In this document: piece after piece, positions 1 through 5,216 of the stretch | Layout: each line of letters starts with the position of its first letter | How positions within the stretch are numbered: position 1 is the stretch's first letter | NCBI GenBank assembly: GCA_009783675.1 | Contig: WRDA01000121.1 | Span: 1 to 5,216 of the forward strand | Reading direction: 5' to 3' | DNA: 5,216 bases | Source of the DNA: Symbiobacteriaceae bacterium | Lineage (GTDB): Bacteria; Bacillota; JAAYKD01; WRDA01 | The notes under the pieces: generated by a model | What the model was told of the DNA's origin: nothing | The model's database searches: none | The model's input: the letters and a program-made list of their open reading frames with translations, nothing else | Translations under genes and position numbers: made by a program

Positions 1-3
1 AAT

Positions 4-57
4 GCCACTTCCGGTGTGAAGTGATTGCCACTTCCGGTGATTGTCACTTCCGGTTGA
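4..57. repeat. CACTTCCGGT direct-repeat array, possible insertion-sequence end
   Basis: Three copies of CACTTCCGGT are seen at 6-15, 29-38 and 45-54, each inside a longer related unit (GCCACTTCCGGTG, TGCCACTTCCGGTGA, TGTCACTTCCGGTTGA). An inverted partial copy, GAAGTG at 18-23, is exactly complementary to CACTTC at 6-11 and at 29-34. Copy spacing is 23 and 16 bases, so this is not a CRISPR array. Several copies of a short motif ending in TGACA (read from the other strand, beginning TGTCA) resemble the multi-repeat termini of IS21-family elements; that assignment is inference because no transposase is visible. An alternative is an operator cluster for a regulator. The array reaches the left window edge, so its true extent is unknown. 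Confidence 0.55.
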
Positions 58-82
58 CAGCACGGACCCCCTGAGATATAAT
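54..82 (+). promoter_or_regulatory. Consensus sigma-70/sigma-A promoter
   Basis: A perfect -35 box TTGACA (54-59) and a perfect -10 box TATAAT (77-82) are separated by 17 bases, the optimal spacing. Transcription should begin near base 89-90, giving a leader of about 310 bases before the first start codon. That leader contains the B12 aptamer and the terminator. The -35 box lies at the edge of the CACTTCCGGT repeat array and overlaps the last repeat unit, so the element may supply half of the promoter. Such a strong unregulated promoter fits control exerted after initiation by the riboswitch. Confidence 0.85.
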
Positions 83-131
83 GAGAGCTGTGGTTCCCAG
101 TGATAGGGCTAATTTGTCAACTGCATATATC

Positions 132-240
132 GTGATGATGGTGCGCTCTCTCCAGAGCGAGAATAGGGAATCAGGTGCGAATCCTGAGCAGTCCTGCTGC
201 CGTGTGGATTAAGTCCGAGTCGGAAGACCTGCCTCATCAC
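132..240 (+). promoter_or_regulatory. Cobalamin (vitamin B12) riboswitch aptamer
   Basis: The RNA shows the conserved cobalamin aptamer pattern. A 7-base P1 helix is formed by GTGATGA (132-138) and TCATCAC (234-240). A GGTGC stretch follows at 140-144, then a 6-bp side hairpin CGCTCT/AGAGCG (144-149/154-159). Next come the core AGGGAA (165-170), a stem TCAGG/CCTGA (171-175/183-187) enclosing the GTGCGAAT-like segment, and GCAG/CTGC (188-191/194-197). The B12 box, ending GGAAGACCTGCC, lies at 217-233. In place of the usual ACTGT after the GC-rich stem the sequence reads GCCGT, a modest departure. The downstream BtuFCD-type importer is the classic target. Ligand subclass (adenosyl- versus methyl/aquo-cobalamin) cannot be told by eye. 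Confidence 0.93.
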
Positions 241-340
241 CCAAGCGGCTCATGAAGCCAGCGACCGTAACGATTCACAGAGTATGGATTGGTATGGCTT
301 AAACGGGAGGTTGCCATTCGACGTTCCTTCCGCTGAGTAT
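241..340 (+). other. Riboswitch linker between aptamer and terminator
   Basis: This 100-base stretch has no supported gene. It holds a small possible hairpin, GGCT/AGCC (247-250/256-259), and a segment around 283-296 containing TGGAT and TTGG. That segment can pair for only 4-5 bases with the left arm of the terminator at 341-346. It is presumably the expression-platform spacer in which alternative structures form, but no strong antiterminator is obvious inside it. Confidence 0.5.
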
Positions 341-385
341 ATCCAACTGTACGCCTGAAGGCGATTGCAGTTGGATTTTATTTTT
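341..385 (+). terminator. Intrinsic terminator of the B12 attenuator
   Basis: A perfect 9-bp stem, ATCCAACTG (341-349) with CAGTTGGAT (368-376), encloses an inner CGCC/GGCG stem (352-355/360-363) with a TGAA loop. It is followed directly by the T-rich run TTTTATTTTT (376-385). It stands about 100 bases after the aptamer and ends immediately before the ribosome binding site of the binding-protein gene. This is the expected place for a transcription-attenuation expression platform: ligand binding should favour this hairpin and shut off the operon. Confidence 0.9.
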
Positions 386-393
386 GAGAGGAG
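386..393 (+). promoter_or_regulatory. Ribosome binding site fixing the ATG at 402
   Basis: GAGAGGAG lies 8 bases before ATG 402 and directly abuts the terminator T-run. This spacing supports ATG 402 over the in-frame TTG at 384. That TTG sits inside the T-run, has no purine-rich site in front of it, and would add six residues ahead of the signal peptide. Confidence 0.75.
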
Positions 394-401
394 TAAATGA
401 A

Positions 402-1730
402 ATGAACAAAAAACCAGGTCTTATGGTACTGCTGTTGACCTTAATTCTGGCCATGCTAAATGTCATCTCTGCGGCCGAACCTATCCAGTTGAAAATAGGC
501 TCTGTCGTGGTTACCCAGGGATCACAACAACTGGCCGAACCCCCACAGGCACCCCAGATCATCGGTGATCGCGCCATGCTACCTTTTCGCTATCTGGTCC
601 AAACGATCCTGGGTGGAGAGGTAGCCTACGACAATGCAACCCGCCGTATAACCGCCAGCGTTAATGGCCATGAAGTGGTCATGGTGGTAGACGAGTTAGC
701 GATCACTATCGATGGCGAACTCCATGAGTATGGTCAGGCCCCGATCGTCGTCGAAGGTTCGACTCTGGTTCCTCTGCGTGCTTTCGATCTGCTGGTGGAG
801 AAACTGGAGTGGGAGGGAACGTCCGAAACCGTAACTATTACCTTAAAGCAGACAGAAGTAGCGACACCTGTTTATCCCAAGCCTTCTCTGGATAAGGATC
901 GCTATGGTAATACAATCTCGGTGCCGGCAAAGGTCGAGACGATCGTCTCCATGGCGCCTTCTAACACGGAAATCGTCTCGGCACTGGGTTTGGCAGGGAA
1001 GATCGTGGGTGCAGACCAGTTTTCCCTCGATATCGAGGGAGTGCATCCTGATGTGCTGGTCTTTTCCTTCAGCGATCTAGATGGTGAGAAGTTAATCGAT
1101 CTCAATCCCGATATAATCATTGGCACCGGAATCACGCGTCAGGCTGGAGCATTTGATCCATATAAAGTGATCAGAGAAGCCGGTATCTGCGTTGTCGAGT
1201 TCCCCTCAAGCTACAGCGTGGAGCACATCAAAGAAGATATTCTTTTCATCGCCGCAGCCCTCGATGTCTTCGATCGTGGCCTGGATCTTGTGGCAAGCAT
1301 GGATAAGGAAATTGCTGCCATCAGTAAGATTGCGGAAACGATATCCGAGAAGAAGAAGGTCTATTTCGAAGTGGGTCATCTCTATAGCCTTGGCAACAAC
1401 AACTTCATTCACTCGATGATCGAGATCATCGGGGCCGTCAATATCCTGGGCGATCAGGGCAGTTGGATCCGGGTTAACGAAGAGGATGTGTTTGGCGCCG
1501 ATCCGGATGTTATCCTCACCTCTGCAGATTATCTTACAGCGCCAGGAATGACCAATGAGGAAGCCGCTATTGCGGAAATAAAAACCAGAGGCGGCTGGGA
1601 TGCAATTACGGCTATAAAAAATGAAGCAGTTTATTATATCGATACTAACTCCAGCAGCAGGGCGAACCATAACATGGTCAAAGCCTTACAACAGATGGCT
1701 AAAGCAGTCTATCCGGAACTCTATCCATGA
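402..1730 (+). CDS. btuF: BtuF-like cobalamin ABC transporter binding protein with N-terminal copper-amine-oxidase-like domain
   Basis: This 442-residue extracytoplasmic protein is predicted to capture cobalamin and hand it to the permease encoded next. Residues 1-25 form a signal peptide: KK, a long Leu/Ile/Val/Met core, then Ser-Ala-Ala before Glu26, suggesting signal peptidase I cleavage after Ala25. No lipobox is present and the only cysteine I see is Cys263. Residues about 28-150 resemble the copper amine oxidase N-terminal domain (PF07833 type), with paired RAMLPFR (57-63) and STLVPLR (120-126) motifs. After a Pro/Thr-rich linker, residues about 164-442 are a periplasmic-binding-protein fold (PF01497 type). 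It opens DRYGN and includes SMAPSNTEIVSALGL and a NPDIIIGTG segment, typical of the BtuF/FecB cluster. E. coli BtuF is about 266 residues, so the extra length is the fused domain. The stop overlaps the permease start by 4 bases (ATGA). B12 specificity rests mainly on the upstream riboswitch; a siderophore or heme ligand is less likely. Confidence 0.88.
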   Translation: MNKKPGLMVLLLTLILAMLNVISAAEPIQLKIGSVVVTQGSQQLAEPPQAPQIIGDRAMLPFRYLVQTILGGEVAYDNATRRITASVNGHEVVMVVDELAITIDGELHEYGQAPIVVEGSTLVPLRAFDLLVEKLEWEGTSETVTITLKQTEVATPVYPKPSLDKDRYGNTISVPAKVETIVSMAPSNTEIVSALGLAGKIVGADQFSLDIEGVHPDVLVFSFSDLDGEKLIDLNPDIIIGTGITRQAGAFDPYKVIREAGICVVEFPSSYSVEHIKEDILFIAAALDVFDRGLDLVASMDKEIAAISKIAETISEKKKVYFEVGHLYSLGNNNFIHSMIEIIGAVNILGDQGSWIRVNEEDVFGADPDVILTSADYLTAPGMTNEEAAIAEIKTRGGWDAITAIKNEAVYYIDTNSSSRANHNMVKALQQMAKAVYPELYP

Positions 1731-2743
1731 AATTGAAGGTCATGCTGGCGGTTTTCGTTGCGCTGGCTGCGATCATCATTGGCGTAGCCGTCGGCAGTGT
1801 ATATCTACCTCCTGGTGATATACTCAGCATAGTGGCTCATAGAACCTGGGGTGCTGAACTCCCTTCGCAGATACGCTCCACATCAGTTTCTATTCTATGG
1901 AACCTGCGCCTGCCCAGGGCTATCTTGGCCTTCATGGTCGGCGCTATGCTTTCGGTTAGTGGAGCGGTGATGCAGTCGCTCCTGCGTAACCCTTTGGCAT
2001 CTTCATATACTCTTGGCGTCTCCTCAGGTGCATCTTTAGGTGCCTGTTTGGTGATTCTCTATGGCTTGTCCATTCCTCTCGCCGGGGCCTTAACCCTGCC
2101 ACTGACTGGTTTTGTTTTTGGTCTCGGCTCTATCCTGCTGGCGATGGCCTTCGCTTCGCGTCTGGATAACCGCATGGAGAACAACACCATTATCCTGGTT
2201 GGTATGGTCTTCTCTCTCTTTGTCAATGCCGTCACCACTCTGCTTTCGGCGATCTCCGGAGAACACTTGCAACAGCTGTTCTTCTGGCAGATGGGGAGTT
2301 TCTCCATGAAGGACTGGCAGACTATCTGGATCCTACTACCGATCATGATCTTAGGAGGGCTGCTGGTCACCCATTATAATCGTGAACTGGATATCATGAC
2401 TTTTGGAGAGGAACAAGCGCAGAGCATGGGTGTTGACCTCAAGCGAACCAAGCGCATCCTCCTGGTCACAGCCGCAGCGATGACCGGCAGTGCGGTAGCC
2501 TTCGTCGGGGTGATCGGTTTCGTCGATCTGGTAGCGCCTCATATCGTCCGCCGCCTCTTCGGCTCGGCGCATCGTCTGATGATCGCCATGACTGCCGTCT
2601 GCGGTGGCACATTTATGGTCATCTGCGATCTGGCTGCCCGTACCCTGGCTTCGCCCAGAGAGCTGCCAGTTGGTGCGGTTACGGCTCTTATCGGCGCGCC
2701 CTTTTTTGCCTGGATCTATTTCAGCAGGAGGGCAACGCGCTGA
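1727..2743 (+). CDS. btuC: BtuC-like cobalamin ABC transporter permease (FecCD family)
   Basis: This 338-residue integral membrane protein is the translocation channel of the importer, probably acting as a homodimer. The full length matches the FecCD family (about 320-350), which usually has ten membrane helices. Hydrophobic stretches are clear at about 3-25, 65-85, 100-145 (two), 155-177, 195-215, 237-265, 280-300 and 310-333. Family signatures are RLPRA (61-65), followed by GAMLSVSGAVMQSLLRNPLA, then the cytoplasmic coupling-loop motif GEEQA (227-231), and finally ELPVG...TALIGAPFF near the C-terminus. By family knowledge, Arg61 and Arg64 correspond to BtuC arginines that dock to glutamates of the binding protein. 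The start ATG overlaps the upstream stop by 4 bases and has only a weak Shine-Dalgarno, so translation is probably coupled. It shares the riboswitch leader. Sequence alone does not separate B12 from siderophore permeases. Confidence 0.93.
   Translation: MKLKVMLAVFVALAAIIIGVAVGSVYLPPGDILSIVAHRTWGAELPSQIRSTSVSILWNLRLPRAILAFMVGAMLSVSGAVMQSLLRNPLASSYTLGVSSGASLGACLVILYGLSIPLAGALTLPLTGFVFGLGSILLAMAFASRLDNRMENNTIILVGMVFSLFVNAVTTLLSAISGEHLQQLFFWQMGSFSMKDWQTIWILLPIMILGGLLVTHYNRELDIMTFGEEQAQSMGVDLKRTKRILLVTAAAMTGSAVAFVGVIGFVDLVAPHIVRRLFGSAHRLMIAMTAVCGGTFMVICDLAARTLASPRELPVGAVTALIGAPFFAWIYFSRRATR
2726..2732 (+). promoter_or_regulatory. Ribosome binding site of the ATPase gene
   Basis: AGGAGGG lies inside the end of the permease gene, 10 bases before ATG 2743. 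It supports that start even though the reading frames overlap by one base (TGATG). Confidence 0.75.
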
Positions 2744-3510
2744 TGCTTAAACTTACTCAGGTAGCTGCTGGTTATGGTGAGGCCGACGTTATCCATGACA
2801 TCTCGTTTGCAATGCATGCCGGGGAGAGCCTCTGCATCGTGGGACCGAACGGTTGCGGCAAGACTACTCTCTTAAGAACGATCGCAGGCATTCTGCCTCA
2901 TCGCGGCGAAATCTCCCTTGCGGATCATTCGCTGTACAACCTGTCTACCAGGGAGATCGCCTCCAAAATCGCCATGCTCGGACAGATAACCACTATTTAC
3001 TTTGCCTACAACGTCTATGAGACAGTGATGATGGGGCGTTACTTGCATATCAAAGATCGGCTGTGGGGGACACCCTCGACCGAAGACAAAGAGGTCGTCC
3101 TAAATTGTCTGGAAGCGGTAGGCATGTGGCAGGATAGAGAACGCGACATCACCAAACTATCCGGTGGTCAGTTGCAACGGGTCTTTCTGGCGCGAACTAT
3201 GGCCCAGGAGCCGCAGATAATTTTACTCGATGAACCGACTAATCATCTGGATCTGCGCTACCAGGTGGAGTTGATTACCTGGCTGCAGCAGTGGGTCAGT
3301 GAAGGAGAACGAGCGCTCATCGGCGTATTACACGATATTAACATGGCGCTGCGCCTCAGCGAACGCTTACTGGTGATGCAGGATGGGGAGCTTCAAGCCG
3401 ACGGAGCGAGCCGAGAGATCGTCCATAGCGGGTTGCTGCAGGAGATATATGGGATCGATGTCGCCGGTTATATGCGTGATAGCCTGCGTATGTGGGAGAT
3501 CACCGGGTAA
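2743..3510 (+). CDS. btuD: BtuD-like cobalamin ABC transporter ATP-binding protein
   Basis: This 255-residue cytoplasmic ATPase powers the importer by ATP binding and hydrolysis at the dimer interface. All motifs are intact: Walker A GPNGCGKTT (34-42), Q-loop Gln81 in MLGQ, signature LSGGQ (139-143), Walker B IILLDE (159-164) with catalytic Glu164, D-loop residues NHLD (167-170) and switch His197 in LHD. The length and the GQ...YNVYETVMMGR segment after the Q-loop are typical of FecE/BtuD/FhuC ATPases of the iron-siderophore/B12 class. The start overlaps the permease stop by one base and has a good ribosome binding site, so stoichiometric co-expression is expected. The domain alone cannot fix the substrate; the B12 assignment comes from the riboswitch and the partner genes. 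Confidence 0.93.
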   Translation: MLKLTQVAAGYGEADVIHDISFAMHAGESLCIVGPNGCGKTTLLRTIAGILPHRGEISLADHSLYNLSTREIASKIAMLGQITTIYFAYNVYETVMMGRYLHIKDRLWGTPSTEDKEVVLNCLEAVGMWQDRERDITKLSGGQLQRVFLARTMAQEPQIILLDEPTNHLDLRYQVELITWLQQWVSEGERALIGVLHDINMALRLSERLLVMQDGELQADGASREIVHSGLLQEIYGIDVAGYMRDSLRMWEITG

Positions 3511-3517
3511 ATTATAC

Positions 3518-3524
3518 GAGGAGG
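3518..3524 (+). promoter_or_regulatory. Ribosome binding site of the glycoside hydrolase gene
   Basis: GAGGAGG lies 8 bases before ATG 3533, within the 22-base gap after the ATPase stop. It fixes the start of the last gene. The gap is too short to hold a terminator and shows no promoter boxes. Confidence 0.8.
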
Positions 3525-3532
3525 CTTTACAG

Positions 3533-5216
3533 ATGAGCAAATGTATTTCTCCGTTGCGTAAGGGAGTGACCTTACTGGATGCTGAGCTGCAGCGCAGACA
3601 CAACGAGAACAGGAAGTATCTCCTCGAGCTGGACAATGACCGCCTCTTACTGAACTTTCGGCATGAAGCCGGCTTGCCCGTTCGCGTCGATCCGGCTGAT
3701 ATTCACGATGGCTGGGAACACCCTCTCTGCCAGCTGCGCGGTCATTTTTTGGGACACTGGCTCTCTGCAGCTGCCTTCGAGTATTATGCCTGTGGCGACA
3801 AAGAGCTTAAAGCCAAGGCAGATGCCATAGTGGATGCTCTGGCAGAGTGCCAACAGGCCAATGGCGGGCAATGGTGTGCGCCTATTCCGGAGAAATACCT
3901 GTCTATAATCGCTGCAGGTAAACGTGTATGGGCTCCTCAGTATACCATCCATAAGGTTTTCATGGGTCTGCTTGACATGTATGAGTTCGCCGGTAACGCC
4001 CTGGCTCTGGAGATAGCTGTGAATTTTGGGAGTTGGTTCCATAACTGGGCGATAGGATTCGACGACAGAGATTTCGCTCGCATCCTCGATGTGGAGACGG
4101 GAGGAATGCTCGAAGAATGGGCCCGCCTCTTCAGGGCCACCGGTGATCCCATCTTCAGGGAGTTGATGGATAAATACTATCGCCGCAACCTGTTCGATTC
4201 CCTCCTTCTGGACAGGGATGTGCTGACCAACATGCATGCCAATACCACTGTGCCCGAGGCGCTGGGAGCGGCTATTGCCTACGAGGTTACCGGCGACGAG
4301 AAATGGCTGGCCATAGTTAAGGCTTACTGGGAGCAGGCAGTGACGCAAAGAGGGACATACTGCACCGGTGGGCAGACCAGCGGTGAGGTCTGGACGCCTA
4401 AGAACAACATGGCAACCAGGCTCGGCACAAAGAATCAGGAGCACTGCGTCGTCTATAACATGATGCGCCTGGCGGATTTCTTGTTTCGTCATACCGGCGA
4501 AGCGCGTTTTGCCGATTATTGGGAGCAAAACCTCTATAACGGCATCATGGCCCAAGGTTACTATCAGCGGGAGTATGTGGATGGAGACAAGACCTCGCAT
4601 CCCTATCCGGAGTTTGGATTGCTCACTTACTTTTTGCCACTGAGAAGCGGTGAGAGGAAGAAGTGGGCGACTAAGACGAAGCACTTCTACTGTTGCCACG
4701 GCACGCTGGTGCAAGCCAATGCCAGTTTAGCTGCGGGTTTCTACTACCATGACGACAGCACACTCTACGTCAACCAGTTCTTCTCCTCACAGCTATCCTG
4801 CCATTTTGCCGGGAGTGATGTACGCCTGATACAGCAGATTGATTCCATGAAAGGCGATCATCATGTCATCAGAGGAAAGGATGATGTCACCTCTGACGAC
4901 AGTTTTTCTTCCTATGTCATAGGCAATAACCCGGGAAAGCTCTTCATCAACCTCAATATAACCTGCCCGCAAAGCACACAGTTCACACTGAGGATACGCG
5001 TGCCCTGGTGGCATAAAAAAGAAACTGTCCTGCGCATTAATGGCGAAGAACAGCTTCCTCTGGTCCAGGATGGATTCATCCAGATCGACAAATTATGGCA
5101 GAATGATAACGTACAAATCGAGTACCATACCGAGGTGACGACCTCGCTCTTGGCAGGTAGTGAAAATACGGTTGCCTTTCTCTACGGGCCGGTCGTCCTG
5201 GCTGGACTTAGCGAAG
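3533..5216 (+). CDS. DUF1680/GH127-family glycoside hydrolase (probable beta-L-arabinofuranosidase), 3' end cut by window
   Basis: The reading frame is open from ATG 3533 to the edge, giving 561 codons plus one base. Family members are commonly about 600-680 residues, so most of the gene is present. The N-terminal two thirds match the (alpha/alpha)6 catalytic domain (PF07944 type), with LRGHFLGHWLSA, then ADAIVDALAECQ, and VWAPQYTIHK (Trp133-Lys141). The active site of B. longum HypBA1 can be mapped. Acid/base Glu is likely Glu285 in TSGEVW, zinc ligands are Glu303 and Cys305 in QEHC, and the nucleophile/ligand pair is Cys387-Cys388 in YCCHGT. The later part is beta-rich (TLRIRVPWW, FLYGPVVLAGL). 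No signal peptide is seen (MSKCISPLRKG), implying action in the cytoplasm on imported arabinosides. GH146 or another DUF1680 specificity is possible. It follows the ATPase gene by 22 bases with a good ribosome binding site and is probably co-transcribed with the importer. Confidence 0.9.
   Translation, partial: MSKCISPLRKGVTLLDAELQRRHNENRKYLLELDNDRLLLNFRHEAGLPVRVDPADIHDGWEHPLCQLRGHFLGHWLSAAAFEYYACGDKELKAKADAIVDALAECQQANGGQWCAPIPEKYLSIIAAGKRVWAPQYTIHKVFMGLLDMYEFAGNALALEIAVNFGSWFHNWAIGFDDRDFARILDVETGGMLEEWARLFRATGDPIFRELMDKYYRRNLFDSLLLDRDVLTNMHANTTVPEALGAAIAYEVTGDEKWLAIVKAYWEQAVTQRGTYCTGGQTSGEVWTPKNNMATRLGTKNQEHCVVYNMMRLADFLFRHTGEARFADYWEQNLYNGIMAQGYYQREYVDGDKTSHPYPEFGLLTYFLPLRSGERKKWATKTKHFYCCHGTLVQANASLAAGFYYHDDSTLYVNQFFSSQLSCHFAGSDVRLIQQIDSMKGDHHVIRGKDDVTSDDSFSSYVIGNNPGKLFINLNITCPQSTQFTLRIRVPWWHKKETVLRINGEEQLPLVQDGFIQIDKLWQNDNVQIEYHTEVTTSLLAGSENTVAFLYGPVVLAGLSE

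Noticed and set aside
4..57. CRISPR-like repeats
   Set aside because: The repeated unit is only about 10-15 bases, spacing is irregular and short, and an inverted copy is present. No spacers or cas genes are visible.
384..401. Upstream in-frame TTG start for the binding protein
   Set aside because: The TTG lies in the terminator T-run without its own Shine-Dalgarno. The GAGAGGAG site is correctly spaced for ATG 402, and the signal peptide begins naturally there (MNKK).
299..577. Open frame of 92 codons on the - strand
   Set aside because: It spans the riboswitch terminator and the signal-peptide region of the binding-protein gene in antisense and shows no domain.
1206..1670. Open frame of 154 codons on the - strand
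   Set aside because: It is a shadow of the binding-protein gene with no family resemblance.
2743..3510. Assignment as a siderophore or heme importer rather than B12
   Set aside because: The protein families overlap, but the cobalamin riboswitch directly upstream with its own terminator makes cobalamin the best-supported substrate.
3511..3532. Possible promoter or terminator between btuD and the glycosidase gene
   Set aside because: The 22-base gap contains only a ribosome binding site; there is no stem-loop with a T-run and no spaced -35/-10 pair. A promoter inside btuD cannot be excluded.
3647..4714. Long open frame of 355 codons on the - strand
   Set aside because: It lies wholly opposite the GH127-type gene, whose + strand translation carries clear family motifs and catalytic residues. 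The antisense product has no recognisable domain and no convincing ribosome binding site, so it is a by-product of codon bias.

Overview
The window reads as one coherent transcription unit on the + strand. It has a consensus housekeeping-type promoter, a cobalamin (vitamin B12) riboswitch and an intrinsic terminator. These are followed by a three-gene BtuF-BtuC-BtuD type ABC importer and, 22 bases further on, a DUF1680/GH127-type glycoside hydrolase that runs off the right edge. All genes point the same way, and the gene junctions are tight (4-base overlap, 1-base overlap, 22-base gap).

Layout. Bases 1-60 carry three near-identical copies of a CACTTCCGGT motif plus an inverted partial copy. 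This looks like the multiple-repeat end of an insertion sequence, possibly IS21-like, although no transposase is in view. A TTGACA at the inner edge of this array and a TATAAT 17 bases downstream form a perfect sigma-70/sigma-A promoter. Bases 132-240 fold as a B12 aptamer with a closing P1 helix, the conserved core and the B12 box. A strong hairpin with a T-run (341-385) lies just before the ribosome binding site of the first gene, so the leader should work by transcription attenuation: B12 present, transcription stops; B12 scarce, the importer is made.

The importer consists of a secreted substrate-binding protein (402-1730), a FecCD-family permease (1727-2743) and an ATPase with every canonical motif (2743-3510). 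The binding protein is unusual in two ways. A copper-amine-oxidase N-terminal-like domain (PF07833 type) is fused in front of the B12-binding domain, and there is no lipobox cysteine. The final gene (3533 to the edge) has the complete zinc/cysteine catalytic set of beta-L-arabinofuranosidases and no visible signal peptide. No terminator separates it from the ATPase gene, so a sugar-processing enzyme may be co-transcribed from the B12-controlled leader.

Organism. PF07833-type domains, AGGAGG-like ribosome binding sites and attenuator-type B12 control suggest an anaerobic Firmicute (Clostridia-like) or a neighbouring lineage, with roughly balanced base composition. This is an inference of moderate to low confidence, since no rRNA or other marker gene is present. 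Nothing here resembles a defence system or CRISPR. The novelty lies in the arrangement: a possible mobile-element-derived promoter, a fused binding protein and a glycosidase under apparent B12 control.
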